Positions 1 through 8,811 are shown, numbered from the stretch's first letter. The stretch is DNA of 64,000 nucleotides from Erythrobacter tepidarius (GCF_002155695.1 NZ_MUYJ01000004.1:62001-126000), one strand, 5' to 3'. Notes: generated by a model not told the origin, from the letters alone. A program made the numbers and translations.

Positions 1-20
1 TCGAAGGCGGAAAATCCCGA

Positions 21-55
21 AGAGGTCGCGCTGGTGCAGCGCGGCCTCTTTCATT
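21..55 (+). terminator. Rho-independent terminator of a gene upstream of the window
   Basis: An 11-bp stem (positions 21-31 pairing with 39-49, one G-T wobble) encloses a 7-nt loop and is followed by a short T-rich run. It would end a plus-strand transcript that enters from the left. In many related genomes rpsT lies upstream of dnaA, so this may be the rpsT terminator, but that gene is not in the window. Confidence 0.6.
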
Positions 56-410
56 TGCGACAAGTGCGACCCGTGCAAGCACGACAAATGTCAGGATTCC
101 CCGCGATTCGCGTGATCCGGCAACTACTTTTCCCATAAAAACAGACACATCAACGCAAGTCTGCGGGATGCGGGCGAGTCAACAGGATTATTTCATTTTT
201 TTTAAATCTGAGTGCTTGCGCAAAAGGCCGCAGCGTTCTTTATTCGCTTCTCACCCGGGGCGGGACAGCCCGGGTTCTTACAAACCGGCCGATGGGGGGC
301 GCTTCGGGAATCCGATTTCCGGAGACGGGGTGGTCTTTGCCTGTCGCAAAAACAAGTAAGCGCCTGTGGACAGCTAGGCCGCAGGGACCGAGCATATTGG
401 GGATGAGCTT
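56..410. other. Intergenic region upstream of dnaA
   Basis: About 355 bases without a convincing gene. It holds an AT-rich stretch near 180-215 with an eight-T run, and a stem-loop with perfect 7-bp arms (253-259 and 269-275). The dnaA ribosome binding site GGGG lies at 399-402. A weak DnaA-box-like word TGTGGACAG occurs at 365-373. The densely packed DnaA boxes expected of oriC are not visible. The dnaA promoter should lie here, but no clear -35/-10 pair was identified. Confidence 0.5.
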
Positions 411-1868
411 GTGCAAAGGATCGACAAGTCGCGAAACCCGCGCCGACCTGCGGATGACGATTTGATGGAAGATGCCGAAGCCGTGAATCTGGCCGCTGAC
501 TGGTCGGACATCAGCCAGGGCCTGCGCAAGGATCTGGGCCATCAGCTGCACAGCCAGTGGATCAAGCCGATCCAGGTCGGCAGTCTGAACCGCGATACGG
601 GGACGCTCGATCTCTATCTCCCGACCGAATTTTCGGCCAACTGGGTGCGCGACCGGTTCCATGATCGGCTGCAGCTGGCGTGGAAGATCGCCCGGAGCGA
701 AGTGCGTCAGGTCAATATCATGGTGCACCCGGGCCGCCGCCACCTGCCCGACCTGCGCCTCGATGATGGCCGCCGCCCTGCCAATGATGGCGCGAGCGCG
801 ATCGCGGTTGCTGCGGGCACCATGTCGGACGCGAACTTCACCTCCTCAGTGGGTCTCGATCCCTCGCTGACCTTCGCCGCCTTCGTCACCGGCGAGGCCA
901 ACATCCTTGCCTGCAACGCGGCGCAGCGCATGGCCGCGCTCGAACAGCCGCAGTTCTCGCCGCTCTACCTCAAGGCTGCAACCGGCCAGGGCAAGACCCA
1001 CCTGCTGCACGCAATTGGCCACGGCTATCTCCAGGTTCACCCGCGCGCACGGATCTTCTACTGCTCGGCCGAGCGTTTCATGGTCGAATTCGTGCAGGCG
1101 CTCAAGGCGAGCCAGACGATCGAGTTCAAGGCCCGTCTGCGCAGCTTCGATCTGCTGCTGGTGGACGACATCCAGTTCATCATCGGCAAGGCGAGCGCGC
1201 AGGAGGAACTGCTCTACACGATCGACGCGCTCCTCGCGGAGGGCAAGCGGCTGGTGTTCGCCGCCGACCGCGCCCCGCAGGCGCTCGACGGGGTCGAACC
1301 GCGCCTGCTCTCGCGCCTGTCAATGGGCCTTGTCGCCGACATCCAGCCCGCCGATATCGAGCTGCGCAAAAAGATCCTCGTCTCCAAGCTCTCGCGCTTC
1401 GCGCCACTCGCGGTGCCCGAGGACGTGATTGATTTCCTCGCCCGCACCATCACCCGCAACGTGCGCGAACTGGTCGGCGGCCTCAACAAGCTGATCGCCT
1501 ATGCCCAGCTGACGGGACAGGAAGTCTCGCTCCAGTTGGCCGAGGAACAGCTCACCGACATTCTCTCGGCTAACCGCCGCCGGATCACCATCGACGAGAT
1601 CCAGCGCACCGTGTGCCAGTTCTATCGCATCGACCGCGCAGAAATGAGCAGCAAGCGCCGTGCGCGGGCTGTCGTGCGGCCGCGGCAGGTGGCGATGTAT
1701 CTCTCCAAGGTTCTCACCCCGCGCTCCTATCCCGAAATCGGGCGTAAGTTCGGTGGGCGGGATCATTCGACCGTAATCCACGCGGTGCGGCTGATCGAGG
1801 ACCTGCGCCAGCGCGATGCCGACATGGACGGCGATGTGCGCAGTCTGCTGCGCCAGCTCGAAAGCTGA
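411..1868 (+). CDS. dnaA: Chromosomal replication initiator protein DnaA
   Basis: DnaA binds DnaA boxes at oriC, oligomerises with ATP, melts the origin and loads DnaB. The 485-residue product has an N-terminal interaction domain (about 28-105), a variable linker, an AAA+ core with Walker A TGQGKTH near 191-197 and Walker B LLLVDDIQF near 248-256, and a C-terminal DNA-binding domain whose signature is RDHSTVIHAV. The GTG start at 411 is preferred because GGGG precedes it by 8 bases. An in-frame ATG at 465 lacks a good Shine-Dalgarno and would cut into the N-terminal extension. The Walker A version with GQGK is a form I associate with sphingomonads. The gene stands alone, with 111 bp before the next gene. 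Confidence 0.97.
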   Translation: MQRIDKSRNPRRPADDDLMEDAEAVNLAADWSDISQGLRKDLGHQLHSQWIKPIQVGSLNRDTGTLDLYLPTEFSANWVRDRFHDRLQLAWKIARSEVRQVNIMVHPGRRHLPDLRLDDGRRPANDGASAIAVAAGTMSDANFTSSVGLDPSLTFAAFVTGEANILACNAAQRMAALEQPQFSPLYLKAATGQGKTHLLHAIGHGYLQVHPRARIFYCSAERFMVEFVQALKASQTIEFKARLRSFDLLLVDDIQFIIGKASAQEELLYTIDALLAEGKRLVFAADRAPQALDGVEPRLLSRLSMGLVADIQPADIELRKKILVSKLSRFAPLAVPEDVIDFLARTITRNVRELVGGLNKLIAYAQLTGQEVSLQLAEEQLTDILSANRRRITIDEIQRTVCQFYRIDRAEMSSKRRARAVVRPRQVAMYLSKVLTPRSYPEIGRKFGGRDHSTVIHAVRLIEDLRQRDADMDGDVRSLLRQLES

Positions 1869-1920
1869 TCCGGACGGAGGATGTTCCCACCAGGTATCCG
1901 CAAGCATGTCACCGCCATTC

Positions 1921-1952
1921 CGACAGGCTGATCCACAAGCCTGTCGACAGGC
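1921..1952 (+). terminator. Stem-loop downstream of dnaA with a DnaA-box-like loop
   Basis: Perfect 9-bp arms (1921-1929 and 1938-1946) enclose an 8-base loop. The word TGATCCACA, one mismatch from the DnaA-box consensus TTATCCACA, spans the end of the arm and the loop (1929-1937). The right arm also belongs to a perfect 14-bp palindrome, GCCTGTCGACAGGC at 1939-1952, so two alternative hairpins compete. There is no T-run, so if it terminates dnaA it is not a classical intrinsic terminator. Confidence 0.4.
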
Positions 1953-1979
1953 GTTGCCCAGGCTGTAAACAGCTTCTCC

Positions 1980-2399
1980 ATGCCTTCTCAGCGCCTTTCT
2001 CCCGACCAGATCGACCTGCCTGCCGGGTGGATTCCCGCGCTCGTCCGAGGGGCCAAGGGCAAGTGCCCGCGCTGCGGTCAAGCCGCGCTGTTCGCCAAGT
2101 GGCTCAAGCCTGTCGATCGCTGTCCGCATTGCAAGCAGGACTGGGCGGTTCAGCAGGCCGATGACTTCCCGGCCTATATCGGCATCTTCGTGGTCGGCCA
2201 CCTGCTCGCGCCGGTGGTGATCGCGATGATTTCCGGCGGCATTTCGCCATGGCTGACACTCGCGGTCATGCTGCCGGTCGCGGTGGTGATGCTGATTGCG
2301 ATGCTCCAGCCGACCAAGGGCGCGGTGATCGGCTTCCTGTGGTGGCACGGCGTCGGCGCCTTCCGGCAAGAGCGCCGGCCGCCGGACGACCAGCGATGA
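1980..2399 (+). CDS. DUF983 family membrane protein
   Basis: A 139-residue protein with a zinc-ribbon-like pair of CxxC motifs (CPRCG and CPHCK, about residues 31-52) followed by two hydrophobic segments (about 65-85 and 90-112). This is the architecture of DUF983, a family common in Alphaproteobacteria near respiratory or biosynthetic genes and without an established function. The stop overlaps the next start as ATGA, so it should be translationally coupled to the MoeB/ThiF-like gene. The coupling suggests a shared transcript rather than a proven shared function. Confidence 0.85.
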   Translation: MPSQRLSPDQIDLPAGWIPALVRGAKGKCPRCGQAALFAKWLKPVDRCPHCKQDWAVQQADDFPAYIGIFVVGHLLAPVVIAMISGGISPWLTLAVMLPVAVVMLIAMLQPTKGAVIGFLWWHGVGAFRQERRPPDDQR

Positions 2400-3169
2400 G
2401 CCTATCGGCTGCCAGGCTCGACCGCTTTGCCCGCCATATCGTCCTGCCCGAAGTCGGCGGGGCGGGACAGGTGAAGCTTGGCGAATCGCACGTGGCGGTG
2501 ATCGGGCTCGGCGGGATCGGCTCGCCGGCGCTGCAATATCTCGCCGCCAGCGGGATCGGACGACTGACGCTGGTCGATGATGATGTGGTCGACGTCTCGA
2601 ACCTCCAGCGCCAGACGATCTTCACCACCCGCGATGTCGGCCATGGCAAGGCGGTTTCAGCGCGGCGCTGGCTCGCGAATTTCGATGATGGCTTGCAGAT
2701 CGAAGTGTCCGATGCACGCATCACGCCCGAAAATGCTGCGGGCCTGATCGCCGGCGCGGATCTGGTGCTCGACGGGACCGACAATTTTGCCACCCGCCTC
2801 GCCGTCTCGGACGCCTGTGTTGCGGCGGGCATTCCGCTCATGTCGGCGGCGGTCGGGCGCTTTCAGGGACAGGTGGCGGCCTTCGCCGGGCACTTGCCAG
2901 GCGAAGCCTGCTACCGCTGCTTCGTCGGTGATGCCTTCGACGCCGAAGACTGCGATACCTGCGCCGATGAGGGAATGCTCGGCGCGATGGCCGGGTGGGT
3001 GGGCACCTTTGCCGCGCTGCAAGCAGTCAAGGTGCTGCTGGCCGGCACTGCGGCGCTGGGCGATCCAGCCTGGGGCAAGCTCCACATCCTCGACGGCCTC
3101 GCACCCGCAATGCGCACGATCCGCATTGCGAAGGACCCAGGCTGCACGGCCTGCGGCTCAGCCGCCTAG
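2396..3169 (+). CDS. moeB: HesA/MoeB/ThiF family sulfur-carrier adenylyltransferase
   Basis: An E1-like enzyme that adenylates the C-terminal Gly-Gly of a ubiquitin-like sulfur carrier (MoaD or ThiS) for molybdopterin or thiazole synthesis. The 257-residue product has the Rossmann nucleotide loop GLGGIGS near 37-43, the ATP/Mg motif DGTDN near 120, and two CxxC zinc pairs (CYRC and CTAC near the C terminus). Start 2396 overlaps the DUF983 stop by 4 bp; the open frame extends further upstream but only as an out-of-frame shadow of DUF983. No C-terminal rhodanese domain is present. MoeB and ThiF cannot be separated by eye. It overlaps the convergent cobB gene by 12 bp. Confidence 0.9.
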   Translation: MSLSAARLDRFARHIVLPEVGGAGQVKLGESHVAVIGLGGIGSPALQYLAASGIGRLTLVDDDVVDVSNLQRQTIFTTRDVGHGKAVSARRWLANFDDGLQIEVSDARITPENAAGLIAGADLVLDGTDNFATRLAVSDACVAAGIPLMSAAVGRFQGQVAAFAGHLPGEACYRCFVGDAFDAEDCDTCADEGMLGAMAGWVGTFAALQAVKVLLAGTAALGDPAWGKLHILDGLAPAMRTIRIAKDPGCTACGSAA

Positions 3170-3859
3170 CACCTCCTCTACCCATTGCGGCACCAGCACG
3201 CTCGCCGGGCCGTGGCGGGATTCGTCGAACAAGTGGCTGCCCTCGCTCGGCTCGAGATTGAGTTCGAGGCAGCGCGCGCCGTTCGCCCGGGCCTCCTGCA
3301 CGAAACCTGCCGCAGGATAGACCGCGCCTGACGTTCCGATCGAAACGAACAGGTCGCAGGCCTCAAGCGCCTGATAGATGCGTCCCATCTGGTAGGGCAT
3401 CTCGCCGAACCACACGACGTCGGGCCGCAAGGTCGGCGCGCGGCAGGCGGGGCACGGCGGGCGGTCGATCAGGGGGCCAAACCACGGGGAGCGCGTCTCG
3501 CAGGACGTGCACAGCGCGCTCTTCAATTCGCCATGCATGTGCAGCACGCGGGCCGATCCGCCGCGCTCGTGCAGGTCATCGACGTTCTGCGTGACGAGCA
3601 GCAGCTCGCCGGAAAACTCCCGCTCCAGCCGCGCCAGCGCCATGTGCGCCGGATTGGGCACGACATTGGCGAGCGCGGCGCGACGCATATCGTAGAAGTT
3701 GAGCACCAGATCGGGGTTCCGGGCAAAACCCTCGGGCGTGGCGACATCCTCGACCCGGTGCTGCTCCCACAGCCCCCCGGCGCTGCGAAAGGTATCGATC
3801 CCGCTTTCGGCGGAAATCCCCGCGCCGGTGAGGATGACGATGCGTTTAATCTCTGCCAT
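3158..3859 (-). CDS. cobB: NAD-dependent protein deacylase (sirtuin, CobB type)
   Basis: Removes acetyl or succinyl groups from lysines using NAD+, giving O-acyl-ADP-ribose and nicotinamide. The 233-residue protein has the NAD loop GAGIS (12-16), QNVDDLH (91-97), catalytic His109 in HMHG, and a four-Cys zinc site (C117, C120, C136, C139). Tyr56 and Arg59 in FYDMR match the Y-x-x-R pair that gives class III sirtuins affinity for succinyl/malonyl lysine, so desuccinylase activity is likely. Start 3859 is chosen because GAAGG sits 4 bases upstream; an ATG at 3874 is possible. It is divergent from dapB with only 33 bp between starts. Confidence 0.93.
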   Translation of the reverse strand: MAEIKRIVILTGAGISAESGIDTFRSAGGLWEQHRVEDVATPEGFARNPDLVLNFYDMRRAALANVVPNPAHMALARLEREFSGELLLVTQNVDDLHERGGSARVLHMHGELKSALCTSCETRSPWFGPLIDRPPCPACRAPTLRPDVVWFGEMPYQMGRIYQALEACDLFVSIGTSGAVYPAAGFVQEARANGARCLELNLEPSEGSHLFDESRHGPASVLVPQWVEEVLGG

Positions 3860-3892
3860 GAGGCCTTCAAGCATGGAGCATAGAGGCACGCA

Positions 3893-4627
3893 ATGGCGCA
3901 GCTGCAATTTGGAGTGATTGGGCACAAGGGTCGAATGGGTCAAGCGCTGGAAGTGGCGATTGCCGACGCGAGCCATGCGCTGTTCGCGGGGGTCGATGCC
4001 GGCGGGAGCATAGGCCCATTTGCCTCGCAGTGCGACGTGCTGGTCGATTTCTCCGCGCCCGATGCGCTGGCGGCGAACCTCGGCGCGGCAAGGGTGGCGG
4101 GCAAGCCGATCGTGATCGGCACCACCGGGCTGGAGGAGCCGCATTTCGTCATGCTCGCCGAGGCCGCGCGCGCGGTGCCGGTGTTGCAATCGGGCAATTT
4201 CTCACTCGGGATCACGCTCATGGCGCATCTGGTGCGCGAGGCGGCAGCACGACTCGGGCCGGACTGGGATATCGAGGTGCTGGAGATGCACCACCGCATG
4301 AAGGTCGACGCGCCGAGCGGCACCGCAAAGCTGCTGGGCGAGGCGGCAGCGAAAGGACGCGGGATCGTGCTCGCCGACAATATGGAAAGCGGCCGCCACG
4401 GGATGACCGGCGCACGCCGGGAAGGCGCGATCGGCTTTGCCACGCTGCGCGGCGGCACCGTGGCGGGCGAGCATTCGGTGATCTTCGCCGGGAGCGAGGA
4501 GCGCCTCACCCTCTCGCACTCGGCCGAGAACCGCATGATCTTCGCCCGCGGCGCGGTGAAGGCAGCGGAATGGCTGGTGGGCAAACCGGCGGGCCGCTAC
4601 ACCATGAACGACGTGCTAGGGCTGTGA
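3893..4627 (+). CDS. dapB: 4-hydroxy-tetrahydrodipicolinate reductase
   Basis: Catalyses the NAD(P)H-dependent reduction of 4-hydroxy-tetrahydrodipicolinate in the lysine/diaminopimelate pathway, supplying peptidoglycan cross-link precursors. The 244-residue product shows the N-terminal dinucleotide motif GHKGRMG (10-16) and the family signature EMHHRMKVDAPSGTA (131-145) with catalytic His133/His134 and Lys137. It is somewhat shorter than the E. coli enzyme (273), as is common in Alphaproteobacteria. nth follows after 10 bp, probably on the same transcript. Another DAP-pathway gene, dapE, is in the window at 7163-8314 but on the other strand. Confidence 0.96.
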   Translation: MAQLQFGVIGHKGRMGQALEVAIADASHALFAGVDAGGSIGPFASQCDVLVDFSAPDALAANLGAARVAGKPIVIGTTGLEEPHFVMLAEAARAVPVLQSGNFSLGITLMAHLVREAAARLGPDWDIEVLEMHHRMKVDAPSGTAKLLGEAAAKGRGIVLADNMESGRHGMTGARREGAIGFATLRGGTVAGEHSVIFAGSEERLTLSHSAENRMIFARGAVKAAEWLVGKPAGRYTMNDVLGL

Positions 4628-4637
4628 TCAGCCTGCC

Positions 4638-5303
4638 ATGAACAAAGCCCAGATCTTCGAATTCTTCCGCCGGCTGGCCGAGGACGATCCCGCTCCGCGC
4701 ACCGAGCTCGCATATGGCAATGCCTATCAGCTGTTGGTGGCCGTCGCCCTGTCGGCGCAGGCGACCGACGTGGGGGTCAACAAGGCCACCCGTGCGCTGT
4801 TCGCCAAGGTTCAGACTCCGCAGCAGATGCTCGATCTGGGCGAGGACGGTCTCAAGGAGCACATCAAGACCATCGGCCTGTTCAACTCCAAGGCCAAGAA
4901 CGTGATGGCCCTGTCGCAGATGCTGGTCGAGGACTATGGCGGCAAGGTGCCGGACACCCGCGAGGAGCTGGTGAAGCTGCCTGGCGTGGGGCGCAAGACC
5001 GCCAATGTCGTGCTCAATTGCTGGTTCGGGCAGGAAACCTTCGCGGTCGACACCCATATCTTCCGTGTCTGCAACCGCACCGGCATGGCCAAGGGCAAGA
5101 CGCCAGAGCAGGTCGAGGCCAAGCTCGAAAAACGCGTGCCCCCGCCCTTTCGCCTGCACGCGCACCACTGGCTGATCCTGCACGGCCGCTATGTCTGCAA
5201 GGCGAGGCAAGCCGAATGCTGGCGCTGCAAGGTGATCGATCTGTGCAGCTTCCGCAAGAAGGTGCTGACGTCGCCCAAGGGGCGGAGCAAGCAGCCCGAT
5301 TAA
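4638..5303 (+). CDS. nth: Endonuclease III (DNA glycosylase/AP lyase)
   Basis: Base-excision repair enzyme that removes oxidised pyrimidines and cleaves abasic sites. The 221-residue protein has the helix-hairpin-helix LPGVGRKTANVV with catalytic Lys120, catalytic Asp138 in VDTH, and a [4Fe-4S] loop with C187, C194, C197 and C203 in the C-x6-C-x2-C-x5-C pattern; these positions coincide with those of the E. coli enzyme. It sits 10 bp after dapB. Confidence 0.96.
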   Translation: MNKAQIFEFFRRLAEDDPAPRTELAYGNAYQLLVAVALSAQATDVGVNKATRALFAKVQTPQQMLDLGEDGLKEHIKTIGLFNSKAKNVMALSQMLVEDYGGKVPDTREELVKLPGVGRKTANVVLNCWFGQETFAVDTHIFRVCNRTGMAKGKTPEQVEAKLEKRVPPPFRLHAHHWLILHGRYVCKARQAECWRCKVIDLCSFRKKVLTSPKGRSKQPD

Positions 5304-5360
5304 GCCGCGGTTCAAGCGCGCCAGCAAGAGTGGTAAGTCCACCCGTGGAGGAACCATGCC

Positions 5361-5795
5361 ATGACCATCCGTCTCGATGTCCGTGCCCTGCTCCCCGTTC
5401 TGGCCCTGCAGCTTCTGGCGACAGCCTGCACCAGCGAGCGCGAGCGCCCCAGCGATGCCAATCCCACCGCCGGCGCCCCGCCCGTGATCGTCAAGGGCGA
5501 GCCGGTGAGCTGCATCAACCGCAGCCAAGTCCGTAACACGGTTGTGCGCAGCGACCGCGTGATCGATTTCGAGATGCAGGGCGGCAAGGTCTATCGCAAC
5601 ACGCTGACCAGCAATTGCCCCGGCCTCGGAATGGACCGCGCGATCACCTACAACACCTCGACCGACCAGCTGTGCACGCCGCAGATCGTCTATGTGCTGC
5701 AGAACGTCGGCGGCCAGCCGCGGCAAGGCGCGGGCTGCGGCCTCGGCAAGTTTGTGCCGGTGGAGTACGAGCGCAAGGCCAAGGCCGAAAACTGA
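5361..5795 (+). CDS. Putative lipoprotein, DUF6491-like
   Basis: A 144-residue secreted lipoprotein. It has a short hydrophobic leader ending in the lipobox LLATAC (Cys about 23), a low-complexity spacer, and a small domain with four conserved-looking cysteines (in SCIN, NCPG, LCTP and GCGL) that probably form disulfides. The spacing of Cys, the N-T-L-x-x-N-C motif and the size resemble the DUF6491 family of sphingomonads and caulobacters; this is from memory and unverified. GGAGGA precedes the ATG by 8 bases. It ends 6 bp from the convergent symporter gene. Function unknown. Confidence 0.75.
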   Translation: MTIRLDVRALLPVLALQLLATACTSERERPSDANPTAGAPPVIVKGEPVSCINRSQVRNTVVRSDRVIDFEMQGGKVYRNTLTSNCPGLGMDRAITYNTSTDQLCTPQIVYVLQNVGGQPRQGAGCGLGKFVPVEYERKAKAEN

Positions 5796-5801
5796 GCGGC
5801 C

Positions 5802-7130
5802 TCAACCGTCCTGCTCGAAATTGCTCGGATCCAGCTCCAGCCCCGCACGGCCATCGGCGGCGGTGTGGGCGGGGGCGCGAGGATGCTCGACAAAATCGGG
5901 CTCCTCCACCTCCAGCATCCCTTCCCACCGGGTGATCACCGCCGTGGCGACGGCATTGCCGACCACGTTGGTCGCGGTGCGGCCCATGTCGAGGAACTGG
6001 TCGATAGCCAGGATGATCGCCACTCCTTCCACCGGCAGACCGAACATCGCCAGCGTGCCGGTGATCACCACGAGGCTGGCGCGCGGCACAGCGGCAATGC
6101 CCTTAGACGAGATCATCAGCGTCAGCAGGATCATGATCTGCGTGCCGATGCTGAGGTCGATGCCATAGGCCTGGGCGATGAAAATCGTCGCGAAGCTCAT
6201 GTACATCATCGAGCCGTCGAGATTGAACGAATAGCCCAGTGGCAGCATGAAGCCCGAAATCCGGCGCGGCACGCCAAAGCGGTCTAGCTGTTCGAACAGC
6301 TTGGGCAGCGCAGCTTCCGACGAGGCGGTCGAGAAGGCGATCATCAAGGGCTGGCGGATGTAGCGAATCAGCGCGAAGATGCGCTGCCCAAGGAACAACG
6401 CCCCCGCGCTCAGCAGGATGAGCCAAAGCAGGACAAGCGAGAAATAGAACTCGGTCAACAGCGTGAGATAGGTGCCTAGGATCGCCAGACCGCTTGCGGC
6501 CACGACGTTGGCAAGCGCGCCGAACACCGCGATCGGTGCATAGCGCATGACATAGCCGGTGACTTGCAGCATCATCTCCGCCAGCGCGTCGGCACCCTTG
6601 ACCAGCGCCTGCCCGCGCTCGCCGATTGCCGAAAGCGCCACCCCGGCAAAGATCGAGAAGACGAGGATTTGCAGGATGTTGTTGGTCGCCAGCGCCTCGA
6701 CCGCGTTCTTGGGGAAGATCGAGAGAATGAAGTCGGTCGCTTTCAGCTCCTTGACCTCACCGACCGCGGCGGTGGCGGCAGCGACATCGGGGATCGGCGC
6801 ACCGATGCCGGGCTGGAACAGGTTGACCATCAACAGGCCGAGACCGATCGACACCAGGCTGGCGGTGATGAACCAGATCAACGCCCGCACACCGATACGC
6901 CCCAGCGCCGCGCTGTCGCCCATGTGGGCGATACCGACAACGATGGTCGACAGCACCAGCGGAGCGACCAGCATCTTGATAAGGTTAAGGAAGATGTCCG
7001 AAAGCAGCTTGAACCAGGGCGCGATCGAACCCTTGATCACCGCCGCATCCACTGTCTGGTTGAGCACCTGACCGACCACCACGCCGAGCACCATGCCGAG
7101 CAGGATGTAGAAGGTAAGCTTGCGATCCAT
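5802..7130 (-). CDS. Dicarboxylate/amino acid:cation symporter (DAACS family)
   Basis: Inner-membrane secondary transporter coupling uptake of C4-dicarboxylates or acidic amino acids to Na+ or H+. The 442-residue product begins with a transmembrane helix after MDRK and carries the family re-entrant loop with SSKGIAAVPRAS (the SSS/SKG..P hairpin) and RTATNVVGNAVAT near the C terminus, closer to the DctA-type TN..GN than to the GltPh-type NVTGD. Substrate cannot be assigned. GGGAGAG precedes the ATG at 7130. It lies 32 bp after dapE on the same strand and may be co-transcribed with it. Confidence 0.9.
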   Translation of the reverse strand: MDRKLTFYILLGMVLGVVVGQVLNQTVDAAVIKGSIAPWFKLLSDIFLNLIKMLVAPLVLSTIVVGIAHMGDSAALGRIGVRALIWFITASLVSIGLGLLMVNLFQPGIGAPIPDVAAATAAVGEVKELKATDFILSIFPKNAVEALATNNILQILVFSIFAGVALSAIGERGQALVKGADALAEMMLQVTGYVMRYAPIAVFGALANVVAASGLAILGTYLTLLTEFYFSLVLLWLILLSAGALFLGQRIFALIRYIRQPLMIAFSTASSEAALPKLFEQLDRFGVPRRISGFMLPLGYSFNLDGSMMYMSFATIFIAQAYGIDLSIGTQIMILLTLMISSKGIAAVPRASLVVITGTLAMFGLPVEGVAIILAIDQFLDMGRTATNVVGNAVATAVITRWEGMLEVEEPDFVEHPRAPAHTAADGRAGLELDPSNFEQDG

Positions 7131-7162
7131 GGTGTCTTGTCTCTCCCGGAATGTGGTTGGCG

Positions 7163-8314
7163 TTACGCCGCGGCTGCGTCCAGCGCCAGCGCCTGCGCAG
7201 CGATGCGGGCATAGATCCGCGCCAGCACGGCGAGATCGGGAATGGCGACGGCCTCGTCGCGCTTGTGCATGGTCGCGTTGCACAGGCCGAATTCGATCAC
7301 CGGGCACAGCGCGCGCAGGAAGCGTGCGTCGGATGTGCCCCCGGTAGTGCTGAGTTCGGGCACCAGCCCGGTCTCGGCTTGGATTGCCGCGCTCACCAGC
7401 GCCGAAAAGGCGCCCGGCTCGGTCAGGAAGGGTTCGCCCGAGATCACCGGGCGCGCCGTGCCGCCATGCCTTGCGGCGATCGCCATAACCCGTTCGGACA
7501 GGCTTTTGCCAGTATGCAGATCGTTGAAGCGGATCGAGATGCGCGCCTCGCCTTTTGCAGGGATGACATTGTGCGCCTTGTTGCCGACATTGATGTCGGT
7601 GATCTCGAGGTTCGAGGGCTGGAACCACGCGGTGCCGGTATCGAGCGTGAGCGCATCGAGTTCGGCGAGGATTGCCACCAGCCGCGGCAGCGGATTGTCG
7701 GCGAGGTGCGGATAGGCGACGTGGCCCTGCGTGCCTTCGACCGTGATGAAGATGTTGACCGAGCCGCGCCGCCCAATCTTCACCATATCGCCGAGCCGGT
7801 TGACCGAGGTTGGCTCACCCACGAGGCACAGGTCGGGCCGGATGCCTTCTGCCGCCATGTAATCGATCAGTGCGCGGGTGCCGTGGAGCGCGGGGCCTTC
7901 CTCGTCGCCGGTGATGATGAAGCTGATGGTGCCCGCTTGCTGCGGCACTTCGGCGACAGCGGCGACCATCGCCGCGATCGCGCCCTTCATGTCGACCGCG
8001 CCGCGCCCGTGCAGCAATTGCCCTCGCACTTGCGGCGCGAACGGATCGCTCGCCCAGCCCTCGCCCGGCGGGACGACATCGAGGTGGCCGGCAAAGGCGA
8101 AATGGCTTGAACCTTCAGGCCCATGGCGGATGGCAAAGAGATTTTCGACCGGGGCCTGTTCGGACCCGTCCGGCCCCTCCCCGCGCGTGAAGCGATGGAC
8201 CGCAAAGCCGAGCGGCACCAGCATCGCCTCGAGCGCGGCAAACACCGCGCCTCGGGCGGGGGTCACCGAGGGAGCGGCAATCAGGCGCTTGGCAAGATCG
8301 AGTACGTCGCTCAT
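7163..8314 (-). CDS. dapE: Succinyl-diaminopimelate desuccinylase
   Basis: Di-zinc M20 hydrolase that converts N-succinyl-LL-DAP to LL-DAP and succinate in lysine and peptidoglycan synthesis. The 383-residue protein shows the metal motifs GHLDVVPPG and GRGAVDMKG, the catalytic glutamate in TGDEEG, a dimerisation domain, and a final zinc histidine in NATMHKRDE. Length matches the family (about 375-385). The start at 8314 gives the expected MSDVLDLAKRLI terminus; an upstream extension of the frame would overlap the divergent cupin gene, whose start is only 29 bp away, so the two promoters must be packed into coding sequence or overlap. Confidence 0.95.
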   Translation of the reverse strand: MSDVLDLAKRLIAAPSVTPARGAVFAALEAMLVPLGFAVHRFTRGEGPDGSEQAPVENLFAIRHGPEGSSHFAFAGHLDVVPPGEGWASDPFAPQVRGQLLHGRGAVDMKGAIAAMVAAVAEVPQQAGTISFIITGDEEGPALHGTRALIDYMAAEGIRPDLCLVGEPTSVNRLGDMVKIGRRGSVNIFITVEGTQGHVAYPHLADNPLPRLVAILAELDALTLDTGTAWFQPSNLEITDINVGNKAHNVIPAKGEARISIRFNDLHTGKSLSERVMAIAARHGGTARPVISGEPFLTEPGAFSALVSAAIQAETGLVPELSTTGGTSDARFLRALCPVIEFGLCNATMHKRDEAVAIPDLAVLARIYARIAAQALALDAAAA

Positions 8315-8343
8315 CCTGCGGGGCCTAGCAGGAGTTGCCGAGA

Positions 8344-8811
8344 ATGCCCAAGCTCGATCTTGACGCGATCCCCCAGACCAATGCCACCGGCTACCCACCG
8401 CCCTTCGATGCGATGGTGGAGGGCCGCTGGTATCGCCGCCTGGCGCCGGCTGCGGGGCTGACGCTGATGGGGGCAAGCCATGTGACGCTCGCGCCCGGCG
8501 GCTATTCCTCGCAGCGCCACTGGCACCGCGGGCAGGACGAGCTGGTGGTGATGATCGCGGGCGAGGCGGTGCTGATCGACGATCATGGGGAGACTCCGGT
8601 TGGCCCCGGCGACGTGCTCGCCTTCCCGGCCGGAGAGGCCAACGGCCATCATCTGCACAACCGCTCGGACAGCCCCTGCGTCTTCGTCGCCATCAGCGCA
8701 GGCGGGCGCGAGGCCGACAGCGGGGTCTATTCCGATATCGACATGGTGTTCGATGCCCAAGGCTATGCCCGCAAGGACGGCACCCGATACGACGCGCGCC
8801 GCGCCCCCTGA
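8344..8811 (+). CDS. Cupin domain-containing protein
   Basis: A 155-residue single-cupin protein. Cupin motif 1 is visible as HWHRGQDELVVMIAGEA (metal His-x-His then Glu) and motif 2 as PAGEANGHHLHN with a metal-binding His. Such proteins bind a metal and a small ligand or act as dioxygenase, isomerase or sensor; no specific role can be given. ATG 8344 is favoured over TTG 8335 because GGAG at 8331 lies 9 bases before the ATG but abuts the TTG. Confidence 0.85.
   Translation: MPKLDLDAIPQTNATGYPPPFDAMVEGRWYRRLAPAAGLTLMGASHVTLAPGGYSSQRHWHRGQDELVVMIAGEAVLIDDHGETPVGPGDVLAFPAGEANGHHLHNRSDSPCVFVAISAGGREADSGVYSDIDMVFDAQGYARKDGTRYDARRAP

Noticed and set aside
1-410. oriC next to dnaA
   Set aside because: No cluster of DnaA boxes and no clear DNA-unwinding element beyond one AT-rich stretch; in many Alphaproteobacteria the origin is elsewhere.
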